Below, in pieces: positions 37,717-47,862 of a stretch of 64,000 bases of DNA. A program made the position numbers and the translations under genes. The notes beneath the pieces were generated by a model. That model did not search any database and was not told the origin of the DNA. It was given only the letters and a program-made list of their open reading frames with translations. Each line of letters begins with the position of its first letter. Position 1 is the first letter of the stretch. The DNA lies in NCBI RefSeq assembly GCF_003053845.1, contig NZ_QAYG01000009.1, positions 124,001-188,000 of the forward strand, read 5' to 3'. This stretch comes from Breoghania corrubedonensis. GTDB taxonomy: Bacteria > Pseudomonadota > Alphaproteobacteria > Rhizobiales > Stappiaceae.

Positions 37717-39024
37717 TTATCCGCGTGCACCCCTCAGCCGCGACAGCGCAAAGGGTGCCGGGTCCACGCAGGGCTCTGCGCCAATGACGACCTCGCCGGC
37801 AAGCCGCCCCGCGCCGGGACCGATGCCGAAGCCGTGGCCGGAAAAACCGGTCGCGATGAAGAAGCCCGGCAGCGAGGCGACCGGCGAGATCACCGGCACC
37901 GCATCGGGCGTCGTATCGATATAGCCGGCCCAGCGCTCGGCGATCTCCACATTCGCGAAATCGGGCAGCACCGCCACCAGATCGCGCCAGGCGGCTTCCA
38001 GCGTCGCGGCCACGGGTCTGGGGTCGAGAACGCGCTGATCCTCGAAGACGGTCGGGGCATCGAGCGCCCATGTGCGCTTCTGCTTCAGGCTTTCGAGGAA
38101 GCGACGACCGATGGCGAGGCGCGTGGAGCGCCATTCGTCCTTCAGGATGGGCAGGAAATCGAGGAAATAGCGGAAGCTGTCGGCGGTGATATCGGCGCTC
38201 GACAATCCCCCGTGCGCGATGGTGCAGCCGCCGTCGAGCCGCCGGCGCAGGGCGAATTTCGGCGTCCATGCCCCGCCATGCGTGACATCGGGCCCGCCAC
38301 GGGTACGCATCACCGAGGAGCGCACGGTGAGCTGCGGCAGATCGATGCCAAGCGATCGACAGAACAGCGAGGACCACGCCCCGCCGGCGAGCAAAACCGT
38401 CTGCGTGGCGATCGTGCCGCGTTCGGTGACAACGCCCGAGATGCGTCCGGCCGCGCGTTCCAGCCCGCGCACCGCGCAATTGGTGAGGACGGCGGCGCCT
38501 GCCCGTTGCGCGGCCCGCGCGATTGCCGGTGCGGCGAGCGCCGGCTCGGCACGTCCGTCCGATGGAGTGACCATGCCGCCGGCCCACACCCGGGCGGCGC
38601 CGGGCAGGGCTTCTGCCGCTTCCGTCTTGCTCAAGAGCCGTGTGTCGAGCCCGTGGGTACGCGCATGCGGCATGAAATCCTCAAACCGCTTCATGCCGGC
38701 GGCATCGGCGGCGAGATAATGGACGCCGGTGCACCTGTATCCGACATCCTCGCCGAGATCGGTGGCCATGGTTTCCCATTGCCGCATGCTTTCCCTGATG
38801 AGCGGCAGTTCGGCCGGATCGCGCCCCTGCTGGCGGCAATAGCCCCAGTTGCGCGAGGACTGTTCTCCGCCGATGACACCCTTCTCGCACAAGGCGACGG
38901 ATATGCCGCGCCGGGCGAGATGCCAGGCTGCCGACGCCCCGATGATGCCACCACCGATGATCACGACATCGGCCGCTTCGGGAAGGGTTTCACTGGAGAT
39001 GACGGGGGCGACGTAGGGGGACAT
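37717..39024 (-). CDS. FAD-dependent oxidoreductase (DAO/DadA-like)
   Basis: The 435-residue product has the ADP-binding fold ADVVIIGGGIIGASAAWHLARRGISVALCEKG near the N-terminus, the flavin-anchoring segment GEQSSRNWGYCRQQGRDPAEL and the C-terminal second FAD motif PGFFIATGFSGHGFGIGPGAGRLAGEVVIG. This is the D-amino acid oxidase/sarcosine oxidase-like family; the substrate is probably a secondary or D-amino acid. It lies next to the hydantoinase gene on the same strand, separated by a terminator and palindromic repeats, so a shared pathway is possible but not proven. Confidence 0.85.
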   Translation of the reverse strand: MSPYVAPVISSETLPEAADVVIIGGGIIGASAAWHLARRGISVALCEKGVIGGEQSSRNWGYCRQQGRDPAELPLIRESMRQWETMATDLGEDVGYRCTGVHYLAADAAGMKRFEDFMPHARTHGLDTRLLSKTEAAEALPGAARVWAGGMVTPSDGRAEPALAAPAIARAAQRAGAAVLTNCAVRGLERAAGRISGVVTERGTIATQTVLLAGGAWSSLFCRSLGIDLPQLTVRSSVMRTRGGPDVTHGGAWTPKFALRRRLDGGCTIAHGGLSSADITADSFRYFLDFLPILKDEWRSTRLAIGRRFLESLKQKRTWALDAPTVFEDQRVLDPRPVAATLEAAWRDLVAVLPDFANVEIAERWAGYIDTTPDAVPVISPVASLPGFFIATGFSGHGFGIGPGAGRLAGEVVIGAEPCVDPAPFALSRLRGARG

Positions 39025-39469
39025 GGCGGGGCATCCGGGAGGTGTTTTCTTTCGCCATAGCACGGAGGGTGCGGGCGGAGAAATCGGGATTTTCGGATGA
39101 GGTGCGGCGGGGGTGGGCGGAAGGTTCGCGGCGTGTGGCTTACCCCCACCCCTAACCCCTCCCCTCAGGGGGGGACGGATGCGGCTATCACCGGTTGTCA
39201 CGGCGGGTTTTGCGGGTCGATCCAAGGAGAGAGATTTGCAGCACGGCCCACCTCCCCCTTGAGGGGAGGTCGAACGGCCGAAGGACGTTCGGGTGGGGGT
39301 CGCGGTCCCTCGGTGGATGCGGAGGGACCGCGACCGCATGCGGCGCAACCGCAAAGGCGTCTCATTATGGATGCGGTGATTGATCGTCCTTCGCGCAAGG
39401 AGCCCACAAACGAACAGGCCCGCGCAAATCCCATGCGCGGGCCCCTGTCGTGAAACGGAACTCCCGTCC
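39025..39469. repeat. Palindromic repeats and terminator region after the hydantoinase gene
   Basis: Two G/C-run elements face each other: one at about 39141-39176 (TACCCCCACC, then CCCCTCAGGGGGGGAC), and one at about 39248-39300 (ACCTCCCCCTTGAGGGGAGGTC joined to ACGGCCGAAGGACGTTCGGGTGGGGGT). They resemble the repeat at 10.2 kb. The stretch next to the hydantoinase gene holds its terminator. No gene is supported. Confidence 0.7.
39406..39443 (-). terminator. Terminator of the hydantoinase gene
   Basis: On the minus strand a perfect 10-bp stem GGCCCGCGCA / TGCGCGGGCC (39417-39443) with a 7-nt loop is followed by TGTTCGTTTGT. It lies 26 nt beyond the stop codon. Confidence 0.75.
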
Positions 39470-42400
39470 CTACTCGGCCTTGCCGTAGCCGCCACCCGTC
39501 GGCGAGATCACGATCACCGCCTCGCCGGCCTTCAGGATGGTCTGGTCGCAGCCCTCCAGCTCGTCGATGGTGCCGTCGATGCGGCGGACCAGCGTCTTGC
39601 CGCATTCGCCGGGCTCGCCGCCTTCCAGCCCGTGCGGGCGGATGGTGCGGTGGGACGAGAGGATCGCGCAGTCCATTTCCTGAAGGAACCGCAACGTGCG
39701 CGAGGTGCCGTTGCCCGCGTGCCACTTGCCCTTGCCGCCCGATTTCGGCCGGATGTGGAAGTCCTCCAGCAGGACGGGAAAGCGGAATTCCAGCACTTCC
39801 GGGTCGGTCAGGCGCGAGTTCGTCATGTGGACGTGGACGCCGTCGGTGCCATTGAAGCCGGGACCGGCGGGCGAGCCGGAACAGATCGTCTCGTAGTACT
39901 GGTAGGTGTCGTTGCCGAAGGTCAGATTGTTCATCGTGCCTTCGGAGGCTGCCATCGCCCCCAGCGCGCCGAACAGCGTGTTGGTGACGTGCTGCGAGGT
40001 TTCCACGTTGCCGGCAACGACGGCGGCCGGGTACTTCGGCTTCAGCATGCAATCGTCGGGGATCACGATGTTGATCGGCCTGAGGCAGCCCGCGTTCATC
40101 GGAATGTCGCCGTCCACCATCACGCGGAAGCAGTAGAGCACGGCCGCGCGGGTGACGGGCTCGGGCGCGTTAAAGTTCGAGCCCTGCTGCGGGCTGGTGC
40201 CGGTGAAGTCGACGGTGGCCTCGCGCTTTTCCTTGTCGACCGTGATCTTTACGCAGATCTTCGCGCCCTGGTCGGTGGTGGTGGTGAACTCGCTGTCGTG
40301 CAGCGCATCGATCACCCGGCGCACGCTTTCCGCCGCATTGTCCTGCACGTGGCCCATGTAGGCCTGCACGACGTCCAGCCCGAAATGGGCGACCATCTTG
40401 CGAAGCTCCTGCACGCCCTTCTCGTTGGCCGCGATCTGGGCCTTGAGGTCGGCGACGTTCTGAACCGGATTGCGGCAGGGGTACTTGTGGTCGGTGAGGA
40501 GCCTGACGGTCTCCTCCTCGCGGAAGCGGCCCTGATCGACCAGCAGGAAGTTGTCGATCAAGACGCCTTCCTCGTCCACCGTCGTGGCGCGCGGGGTCAT
40601 GGAGCCCGGCGCCGTGCCGCCGACATCGGCGTGGTGGCCTCGGCTTGCCGCCCAGAACAGGATCTCCTTCTGGTCGTCATCAAACACCGGCGAGACGACC
40701 GTAATGTCCGGCAGATGCGTGCCGCCATTATACGGCGCGTTCAGCGCGAAGACGTCGCCGGGGCGGATCTTGCCCTTGTTGAGCCGGATGACGGTTTCCA
40801 CCGAACGATCCATCGAGCCCAGATGCACCGGCATGTGCGGGGCGTTGGCAACGAGCGTGCCGTTCTGATCGAAGACCGCGCAGGAGAAGTCGAGCCTCTC
40901 CTTGATGTTGACGGAATAGGCGGTGTTCTGGAGCGTCACGCCCATCTGCTCGGCGATGTTCATGAAGAGGTTGTTGAACACCTCCAGCATGACCGGATCG
41001 GCCTCGGTACCGACCGCACCGGCCCGCCTGGCCGCGACCACTCGCTTCAGGACGATGTGGTCCTTGATCGTGAGTTCGGCCTGCCAGCCCGGCTCCACGA
41101 CGATGGTGGCGTGCGGCTCCATGATCAGCGCGGGGCCGGCGATCTTCATGCCCGGCTGGATGGCATCGCGGCGGTAGATGCCCGCCTCGTGCCACGCGCC
41201 GTCGGAGAAGAACCGCGTTTCGGCCGTGGCTTCGGCCTCGGCATCGGACAGCGCGTGGTCCGGCTCAATGATGCCGGCGCCGCCGCCGATGGTCTCAACC
41301 TCCAGCGCCTCAACGACAATCGCCTTCGCCTCGTAGACGAAGCCGAACTGCGCTTTGTGGGCGGCCTCGAACTCCGCCATCATCGCAGGGATCGGGCCAA
41401 GCGTCACGGGAAGCGGGGTATCCGTGCCCTCGTAGCGCAGATGCGCGCGCACGAGTGTCTCGCACTCGGCCGCCGGGATGCCCTGGCCGACAAGCTCGCT
41501 CTCGGTCTCTTTCGCAAGCGAGGCACGCAGGGCATCGAGATCGCCCAGCATGTCGTCATTGAGCGTCTTCACCACCGCCTGCTGGCGGGTGGCGCGGATA
41601 TCGGCAAGGCCCATGCCGTAGGCCGACAGAATGCCCGACAGCGGATGGACGATCACCGTCTTCATGCCGAGATTGTCGGCCACCATGCAGGCCGATTGCC
41701 CGCCGGCGCCGCCGAAGCAGGTCAGCGCATATTCGGTGACGTCGTAGCCGCGCTGGACGGAGATCTTCTTGATGGCGTTGGCCATGTTGGCGACCGCGAT
41801 CTTGAGGAAGCCGTCGGCGACCTCCTCCGCGCTGCGGCCGTCGCCGATCTCGTCGGCCATCGCCCTGAACTTCGCGCGAACGACGTCCTCGTCCAGCGCC
41901 TCTTGCGCCTCGGGGCCGAAGATCTTCGGGAAGAACTCCGACGACAGCTTGCCGACCATGACGTTGGCGTCGGTGACGGCGAGCGGGCCGCCACGGCGGT
42001 AGCAGGCGGGGCCGGGATTGGCGCCGGCACTGTCCGGGCCGACCTGGAAGCGGCCGTCGCGGTAATGCAGGATCGAACCGCCGCCGGCCGCCACCGTATG
42101 AATGCGCATCATCGGCGCGCGCATGCGGACACCGGCGACTTCCGTCTCGAAGGCGCGCTCGTATTCGCCGTTGTAATGCGAGACATCGGTGGACGTGCCG
42201 CCCATGTCGAAGCCGATGATCTGGTCGAAGCCGGCGATCTTCGAGGTTTCCACCGCGCCGACGACGCCGCCGGCGGGACCAGACAGGATCGCGTCCTTGC
42301 CCTGAAAGAGATCGGCCGCCGTGAGGCCGCCCGAGGACTGCATGAACATCAGCCGACAGTCGGTGCCCTCGATCTGGAGTTCGGAGGCCACCTGCTCCAC

Positions 42401-43066
42401 ATAACGGCGCAGGATCGGGGAGAGATAGGCATCGACCACAGTCGTGTCGCCGCGCCCGACGAGCTTCATCAGTGGCGAGACCTCGTGGGAGACGGAGACC
42501 TGCGGGAAGCCGACCTCGCGGGCGATCTCGGCGACTGCCTTTTCGTGCTCGGGATAGGCGTAGGCGTGCATGAAGACGATCGCGAGCGAGCGGATGCCGT
42601 CGTCATAGACGGCCTTCAGCGCGGCCCGAACCTCGTCGAGATCCGGCGCCTGTTCCACCGCGCCGTCGGCGCGCACGCGCTCATTGCACTCCACGACCGT
42701 CTCGTAGAGCATTTCCGGCTTGATGATTTCCTTGGCGAATATGTCCGGCCGGTCCTGATAGCCGATCTCCAGCGCATCGCGGAAACCGCGGGTGATCAGC
42801 AGCGCGGTGCGGTCCCCTTTTCGCTCCAGCAGCGCGTTGGTGGCGACCGTGGTGCCCATCTTCACGGTGGCGATATTCTCCGCCGGAATGCGCGCGCCCT
42901 TTTCCACGCCCATCAGCTCGCGGATGCCCTGGATGGCGGCGTCGCGATAGACCTCCGGGTTTTCTGAAAGCACCTTGTGGGCGCGGATCTCACCGCCCGG
43001 CGTGCGCGCCACGATATCGGTGAAGGTGCCGCCGCGATCGATCCAGAAATCCCACTTCGCCGTCAT
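39470..43066 (-). CDS. Hydantoinase/5-oxoprolinase, fused HyuA-HyuB
   Basis: This 1,198-residue protein joins a HyuA half (residues 1-about 690) to a HyuB half, the layout of ATP-dependent 5-oxoprolinase (OplAH) and fused N-methylhydantoinases, which open cyclic amides. The start region [19 protein letters not shown] is the phosphate-binding motif of the HyuA N-terminal domain. [18 protein letters not shown] and [14 protein letters not shown] are its other conserved blocks. The HyuB half has [26 protein letters not shown] and [25 protein letters not shown] lies 8 nt before ATG 43066. The true substrate (5-oxoproline, hydantoin or other) is open. Confidence 0.93.
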   Translation of the reverse strand: MTAKWDFWIDRGGTFTDIVARTPGGEIRAHKVLSENPEVYRDAAIQGIRELMGVEKGARIPAENIATVKMGTTVATNALLERKGDRTALLITRGFRDALEIGYQDRPDIFAKEIIKPEMLYETVVECNERVRADGAVEQAPDLDEVRAALKAVYDDGIRSLAIVFMHAYAYPEHEKAVAEIAREVGFPQVSVSHEVSPLMKLVGRGDTTVVDAYLSPILRRYVEQVASELQIEGTDCRLMFMQSSGGLTAADLFQGKDAILSGPAGGVVGAVETSKIAGFDQIIGFDMGGTSTDVSHYNGEYERAFETEVAGVRMRAPMMRIHTVAAGGGSILHYRDGRFQVGPDSAGANPGPACYRRGGPLAVTDANVMVGKLSSEFFPKIFGPEAQEALDEDVVRAKFRAMADEIGDGRSAEEVADGFLKIAVANMANAIKKISVQRGYDVTEYALTCFGGAGGQSACMVADNLGMKTVIVHPLSGILSAYGMGLADIRATRQQAVVKTLNDDMLGDLDALRASLAKETESELVGQGIPAAECETLVRAHLRYEGTDTPLPVTLGPIPAMMAEFEAAHKAQFGFVYEAKAIVVEALEVETIGGGAGIIEPDHALSDAEAEATAETRFFSDGAWHEAGIYRRDAIQPGMKIAGPALIMEPHATIVVEPGWQAELTIKDHIVLKRVVAARRAGAVGTEADPVMLEVFNNLFMNIAEQMGVTLQNTAYSVNIKERLDFSCAVFDQNGTLVANAPHMPVHLGSMDRSVETVIRLNKGKIRPGDVFALNAPYNGGTHLPDITVVSPVFDDDQKEILFWAASRGHHADVGGTAPGSMTPRATTVDEEGVLIDNFLLVDQGRFREEETVRLLTDHKYPCRNPVQNVADLKAQIAANEKGVQELRKMVAHFGLDVVQAYMGHVQDNAAESVRRVIDALHDSEFTTTTDQGAKICVKITVDKEKREATVDFTGTSPQQGSNFNAPEPVTRAAVLYCFRVMVDGDIPMNAGCLRPINIVIPDDCMLKPKYPAAVVAGNVETSQHVTNTLFGALGAMAASEGTMNNLTFGNDTYQYYETICSGSPAGPGFNGTDGVHVHMTNSRLTDPEVLEFRFPVLLEDFHIRPKSGGKGKWHAGNGTSRTLRFLQEMDCAILSSHRTIRPHGLEGGEPGECGKTLVRRIDGTIDELEGCDQTILKAGEAVIVISPTGGGYGKAE

Positions 43067-43516
43067 TTGAATAGCCTCTTTGAGGTGTGTTCGTTGGAAG
43101 GTGTGCTTGTTGGAAATCGGGAGCAGCATGAAGGAAAGGCTGCGGCCCGTCATCGCAGGAAGCAACATTCACAATTTATCGATAAAATGTCAACGTTGGG
43201 AAATGGGGGAAGCGGAAGGGGGGAAGGAAGGCGCGGAGAAGGAGGCAGATACAGCGTGGACAGGACGAAGGAGGAGGCGAAAAGAGAAGAAGATGGAGCG
43301 GCTTCGCCGCGCTGATTTCTGGATTCCGGATCAGCGCTCGGCTTCGCCTCACTTGTCCGGAATGAGGGAGGATGGATTGGGCTCCGGGCCAGCCACACAC
43401 GCCCTCATTCCGGGCGGTCTGCCGCGTAGCGGCATGGCCAGACCCGGAATCCAGCGCAAGAAGTGCGCGCACGGCGCGCTCCAACTTCCTTTCTCTTCCC
43501 TTCCCTTCCCTCCCCC
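43067..43516. repeat. Operator region and inverted repeat pair upstream of the hydantoinase gene
   Basis: Next to the hydantoinase start lies a palindromic operator (43163-43195). At 43316-43455 two related hairpin units face each other: one begins CTGGATTCCGGATCAGCG and ends GTCCGGAATGAGG, the other begins CCTCATTCCGGGCGG and ends GACCCGGAATCCAG. A purine-rich tract GGGGGAAGGAAGG type and a matching pyrimidine-rich tract flank them. No gene is supported. Confidence 0.7.
43163..43195 (-). promoter_or_regulatory. Palindromic operator and promoter of the hydantoinase gene
   Basis: The palindrome is centred on ATCGAT: CATTCACAATTTATC against GATAAAATGTCAACG, 12 of 15 pairs matching. Its half ACATTCACAATTTATCGA (43165-43182) has 16 of 18 identities to the dctP operator. 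On the minus strand a perfect -35 hexamer TTGACA (43188-43193) lies at its edge, so a bound protein would block the promoter. Confidence 0.7.
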
Positions 43517-44740
43517 TCAGTCCGCCATCGTCTCAATGGAGGCAAAGCTCACCGCCGGCTTGCCAGGCTCGTCGAATGGCCGCTCGACCTCCACGATGGT
43601 GTCGGGATAGAACCCGTTGAAATGCGTCCTGAGCGCCAGCGAGTAGGCGCCGATGTGGCCGATCTCGATCCAGTCTCCGGTATCCACCGTCTCCGGCAGC
43701 CAGAACGGGCGCGACAGGATGTCGACGGAGTCGCACGTCGCCCCGCACACCTTGAAGGGCACGATCTTGTCCGCATCGCCCGCCCGGCGCTTGCGGGCGG
43801 GATCGGGAATATGGCGCGCCGGCAGCGTGATCTTGCCGGTCCAGCTGTCCGACAGCGAGGCCCAGATACCGTCGTTGATGTAGAGCCGGCGGCCCTTTTT
43901 CAAAAGCACCCGCACCACCAGCGAGATGGAGCGCGCACAGATCGCCCGTCCCGGCTCGGCGACGATGGGCATGTCGGAAAAGCCCCATTCCTCGAGATCG
44001 CTCTTGAGCTGCCCGATCAGTTCCGCGGTCGTGGGCACCTGCGGCGCCTTGCGGCGCGGATCGTGGCCGTAGGTTGCGGGAAAGCCGCCGCCCACATCGA
44101 GGCCGACGAGATCGACCCCCGCGCGCGAGCGCACCCAGTCGGCAGACGCCAGCGCGCGCTCGTAGGTTTCCGCCTCCTCGATCTGCGATCCGACATGAAA
44201 GCAGAGACCGCACTTGAAGCCGATCCGGTCGATCCTTTGCAGAAGCTCCACCGCATGCCCCGGCGCGGCGCCGAACTTCTTGGAAAGCTCGTAGGCCGCG
44301 TGGCCCTTGGTGGCGATGCGCACGAAGAGGGTGATATCGCCGGGATCGAGATCGAGCGCGCGCACGATCCTGAGGATCTTCGCCACCTCGTCCTCGTGAT
44401 CGAGCGACAGGGTGCGGATGCGATAGGTCTCCAGCGCGAGGCGAATATCGGACTGAGCCTTGACCGGATGCATGTAGAGCATTTCCGCCTTGGGCGCGAC
44501 GGCCCGCACCGCGGCGAATTCCGCCGGAGAGGCGACGTCGAAACAGTCGATGCCGACACCGGCCAGCGCCTTCAGCACGAAAGGCTCGCCGTTGGTCTTG
44601 ACCGCATAGGCCGTCTTGCCCGGAAAGGCCTGGATGAAGGCCTTCGCGTCGGCGGCGAGCACTTGCGGGTGAAAACAGTAGACGGGCTGGTCGGGACGGA
44701 GCGCGAGAGCCATCTCGCGCGCGCTTTCATATCGTTCCAT
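43517..44740 (-). CDS. Fold-III PLP decarboxylase (ornithine/lysine decarboxylase family)
   Basis: The enzyme probably decarboxylates ornithine or a related basic amino acid to a polyamine such as putrescine. The 407 residues show the PLP-lysine motif KTAYAVKTN (Lys48), the glycine loop GLDVGGGFPATYG, VAEPGRAICA (phosphate-binding) and the active-site Cys region VCGATCDSVDIL. Many alphaproteobacterial homologues act on both ornithine and lysine, and substrate cannot be settled here. ATG 44740 is preceded by AGGCG. It stands alone between repeats and the extensin-like gene. Confidence 0.9.
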   Translation of the reverse strand: MERYESAREMALALRPDQPVYCFHPQVLAADAKAFIQAFPGKTAYAVKTNGEPFVLKALAGVGIDCFDVASPAEFAAVRAVAPKAEMLYMHPVKAQSDIRLALETYRIRTLSLDHEDEVAKILRIVRALDLDPGDITLFVRIATKGHAAYELSKKFGAAPGHAVELLQRIDRIGFKCGLCFHVGSQIEEAETYERALASADWVRSRAGVDLVGLDVGGGFPATYGHDPRRKAPQVPTTAELIGQLKSDLEEWGFSDMPIVAEPGRAICARSISLVVRVLLKKGRRLYINDGIWASLSDSWTGKITLPARHIPDPARKRRAGDADKIVPFKVCGATCDSVDILSRPFWLPETVDTGDWIEIGHIGAYSLALRTHFNGFYPDTIVEVERPFDEPGKPAVSFASIETMAD

Positions 44741-44843
44741 CAATCGCCTATCGAGCTCCCCTCGTTTTTCGAAACGGCCGCCACAGCATGACAGCCGCCA
44801 TCCGCCACCACAACCGTGCTCACCACGATGGCGAACACGGCAC

Positions 44844-45935
44844 TCAGTGACAGATCCGGTAGGTGCAGGTCTTGCCGTGGCAACCCTGGTCGAGATGCAT
44901 GTGATCCTGATGATAGGCATCGCCTTCCGGCGAGAGCACGGTGAGGAAGCGATCGCACGCCTCCTTGCGCACATGCATCAGGAATGCCTTCTCCTTGCCC
45001 TTGGTCTTCCAGCCGTCGGCGACGGTGACGATCCGCCCGTCGGCAAGGCGGAAGGCGGAAATATCGACGGCATTGCCCTTGGCGTGCTCGGAAATCTTGC
45101 CGGAGGAAAGGTTGTTGCGCCGCCGGCACTGGAAGGAGGAGGCGATGCGCAGGCCTTTCAGATCCGAGCCCAGATAGCTGCGTGCCGCCGGCGCCACCAC
45201 ATCGCGCACCCAACCCGAAAATGACGACGCCAGCGCGCAATCGAGCGTTGCGTCGGGCGTGAGGTCGATGCCCTGTGGCGCCTCCAGCGCCGAAAGCTCC
45301 ACCGGCACCGGGATATGGCAGGCCGGAACCTCGGGTTCGGGCTGTTCCACCCGCTCGATCGTCGCGCCGTCGAGGCTGCAGGCGACGGGATGTTGCGGCG
45401 GCCCGTCCGGCAATTTCGGCGGCACCCTGGCAAAGAGCGTGTCGGCTTCCGGCCTTGCGGGTTTTCCGCCAGGTTTCTCAACGGGCGTTCCGACGGGCCG
45501 GGCCGTGCTCCGCGCGCTCCCATCGGTTGCCGTTCCCGCCAGCATGTCGGGCTTGGGCGGTGGCAGGTGATCGGCACCGGGTTTTGGGGCCGGCGCGGGG
45601 TTGCCCGCCGCGCGCCCGGCACCCGCGCCGCCGACAGCTTCGGCCGCAATGTCGCTTTCGGCGTCGGCGGCGGTGTCCGCATCCGTCCCGGCGGAGGGCT
45701 GAGCGGCAGTTCCGGGCACTTCTGGTTTCGCGGCCTCGGGCTTTGCGGCCTCGGGCTTTGCGGCTTCCGCCTTGCCCTCGGCAGGCTGCCCGGAAGCTTC
45801 TTCCATGGCCTGCCCCGCGCCATCGCGCGCCACGGAGCCGCGTTGCTGAGATTGCGGCGCGGCAACACCTGTGGCAGGAAGAATACAGACGGAGAGAATG
45901 GCGGCGAGGAGGGCGGCAACTTGTCTTTTCGGCAC
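44844..45935 (-). CDS. Extensin-like C-terminal domain protein
   Basis: The 363-residue secreted protein starts at GTG 45935 with a signal peptide (through ATGVAAPQ). A long Pro/Ala/Glu/Lys-rich linker has tandem KPEAA units. The C-terminal extensin-like domain (PF06904 type, about 185-363) contains CALASSFSGWVRDVVAPAA, SSFQCRRRN and HAKGNAVDISAF. It also has YHQDHMHLDQGCHGKTCTYRICH. The His/Asp pattern resembles LAS/M15 peptidoglycan peptidases, so a zinc-dependent wall hydrolase is possible. AAAGGG precedes the GTG by 7 nt. Confidence 0.85.
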   Translation of the reverse strand: MPKRQVAALLAAILSVCILPATGVAAPQSQQRGSVARDGAGQAMEEASGQPAEGKAEAAKPEAAKPEAAKPEVPGTAAQPSAGTDADTAADAESDIAAEAVGGAGAGRAAGNPAPAPKPGADHLPPPKPDMLAGTATDGSARSTARPVGTPVEKPGGKPARPEADTLFARVPPKLPDGPPQHPVACSLDGATIERVEQPEPEVPACHIPVPVELSALEAPQGIDLTPDATLDCALASSFSGWVRDVVAPAARSYLGSDLKGLRIASSFQCRRRNNLSSGKISEHAKGNAVDISAFRLADGRIVTVADGWKTKGKEKAFLMHVRKEACDRFLTVLSPEGDAYHQDHMHLDQGCHGKTCTYRICH

Positions 45936-46112
45936 GTCCCTGCCCTTTCCGGTTGCGCAAGCATCCACGCGCGTGCCTGATACGAGAGCCTGTCGGGGCC
46001 GCGCGGGTTTCGTGTTCACAACGCCTGAAGGGCGCAAGTGGTTTCGTCGGACCGTCTTTTCGGCCCATCGCCGAGGTCGAAAGCTCGGGGAACAATCCTT
46101 CGGGAGGCTATC

Positions 46113-46739
46113 ATGACGTGGGAACTCTATTCTGCCTATCTGGTGGCAACGGTGATCGTGCTGGCGATACCGGGGCCGACGATCATGCTGGTGGTCTCCT
46201 ACGCGCTGGCGCAGGGGCGCAGGACGGCGCTCGCCTCCGTTACCGGCGTCGCGCTTGGCGACACGACGGCCGCGACCCTGTCGCTCGCCGGCCTCGGCGC
46301 CGTGCTGGCGACCTCCGCCATGCTCTTCACCGTTCTGAAATGGGTGGGCGCCGCCTACCTCATCTGGCTCGGCTGGAAGATGTGGCGCACCTCGCCCGCC
46401 CCGCTTGAAACGGTGGCGACCGCGACCCGGGACAGCCGCACCATCCTGGCGCATGCCTGGATCGTGACGGCGCTGAACCCCAAGGGCATCGCCTTCTTCA
46501 TCGCCTTTCTGCCGCACTTCATCGCCCCCGGCGCGCCGGTTGCCCCGCAGCTCGTGCTGATGGGGGTGACTTTTGTGGTGCTCGCCATCGTCAACGCGCT
46601 CGTCTACGCGCTGGCCGCATCCGCCGTGCGCGAGAAGGTCAACCGGCCGGCGACGCTGAAGGCGATCAACCGGCTCGGCGGCAGCGTGTTGATCGCCGCC
46701 GGGGTGATGACGGCCGCGATGCGGCGGGTGTCGGCGTAG
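46113..46739 (+). CDS. LysE/RhtB family amino acid exporter
   Basis: The 208-residue protein has six hydrophobic segments and the family signature IPGPTIMLVVSYALAQGRRTALASVTGVALGD near the start. It exports amino acids or homoserine lactone-type compounds across the inner membrane. GGAGG lies 5 nt before ATG 46113. It is on the plus strand, divergent from the extensin-like gene with about 180 nt between them. Confidence 0.92.
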   Translation: MTWELYSAYLVATVIVLAIPGPTIMLVVSYALAQGRRTALASVTGVALGDTTAATLSLAGLGAVLATSAMLFTVLKWVGAAYLIWLGWKMWRTSPAPLETVATATRDSRTILAHAWIVTALNPKGIAFFIAFLPHFIAPGAPVAPQLVLMGVTFVVLAIVNALVYALAASAVREKVNRPATLKAINRLGGSVLIAAGVMTAAMRRVSA

Positions 46740-46782
46740 GAAGAGAAAGAGGGTGGACGCATGCGCAATGCGTACGGCCCAC

Positions 46783-47766
46783 TCAGATCACCAGCACCGC
46801 CGCCCCCGACAGCCGGCCTTCGCGCAGATCGGCCAGCGCCTCGTTGGCGCTTTCCAGCGGATATTCCGTCACCTCGGTGCGGATACCCGCCGCAGGCGCC
46901 AGCGCCAGGAACTCCACGGCATCGGCCCGCGTGAGATTGGCGACCGAGCGGATGACGCGTTCCTCCCACAGGTCGCGATAGGGAAAGCTCGGGATATCCG
47001 ACATGTGGATGCCGCCCGAGACCACCACCCCGCCTTTTTTCACCTGTTTCAAAGCCATGGGAATAAGCGCGCCGACAGGAGCGAAGATCAGCGCCGCATC
47101 GAGCGGTTCCGGCGCGGGTTCGTCCGACCCGCCGGCCCACGCCGCCCCCATTGAGCGCGCGAAATCCTGCGCGGCCGCATCTCCCGGCCGGGTGAACGCA
47201 TGGACGGTGCGGCCCTCGTGGCGCGCGAGCTGGGCGACGATATGGGCGGCCGCGCCGAAGCCGTAGATGCCGATGACGTTTGCGGGGCCGGCGAGCTTCA
47301 GCGTGCGGTAGCCGATGAGCCCGGCACACAGCAGCGGCGCGGCCTGCGCATCGGTGTAGCCATCGGGCAGCGCGAAACAGTAGTCGGCATCGGCCACGAT
47401 ATGCGTGGCATAGCCGCCGTCGCGCGTGTAGCCGGTGAAGCCGGGATGATCGCACAGGTTTTCGCGCCCGCTCTCGCAATAGGGGCACGCGCCGCAGGTG
47501 TGCCCCAGCCACGGCACGCCGACGCGCGCACCCGGCGAAAACGTTTCCACCCCCGCCCCGAGCGCCGCCACCCGGCCGACCACCTCGTGCCCAGGCACAA
47601 TGGGCACCGGCACATCGGGCAATTCTCCGTCGACAACATGCAGGTCCGTGCGGCAGACGCCGCAGGCGGAGACCGCGACGAGGATCTCGCCGGGCCCGGG
47701 CTGCGGTGTCTCGCGCCGCCTTGCGACCAGCGGCGTGCCGACCTTTTCCAGCACCATCGCCTTCAT
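46783..47766 (-). CDS. Zinc-dependent alcohol dehydrogenase
   Basis: The 327-residue product is a medium-chain alcohol dehydrogenase with the catalytic zinc site CGVCRTDLHVVDG and GHEVVGRV. The structural zinc set is C-GAC-PYC-ESGRENLC, and the NAD(P) fold is ANVIGIYGFGAAAHIVAQLA. GAGGA is 7 nt before ATG 47766. It resembles AdhA/AdhP-like enzymes. It lies downstream of the zinc-box operon on the same strand after a 96-nt gap, and may or may not be part of it. Confidence 0.9.
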   Translation of the reverse strand: MKAMVLEKVGTPLVARRRETPQPGPGEILVAVSACGVCRTDLHVVDGELPDVPVPIVPGHEVVGRVAALGAGVETFSPGARVGVPWLGHTCGACPYCESGRENLCDHPGFTGYTRDGGYATHIVADADYCFALPDGYTDAQAAPLLCAGLIGYRTLKLAGPANVIGIYGFGAAAHIVAQLARHEGRTVHAFTRPGDAAAQDFARSMGAAWAGGSDEPAPEPLDAALIFAPVGALIPMALKQVKKGGVVVSGGIHMSDIPSFPYRDLWEERVIRSVANLTRADAVEFLALAPAAGIRTEVTEYPLESANEALADLREGRLSGAAVLVI

Positions 47767-47862
47767 GCCGATATCCTCTTCCCGATACGGTTGCACGGAC
47801 ATCGGAAACCTTCGGGCACCGCAAGGCAAGCGGCATCCGTGCGTCACGGGCGCAACGGACGA

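Noticed and set aside
39380-42967. 1,195-codon plus-strand open frame across the hydantoinase gene
   Set aside because: It is the antisense of the hydantoinase coding region and shows no family motifs; the GC-rich codon bias makes long antisense frames. The minus-strand gene carries all conserved HyuA/HyuB motifs.
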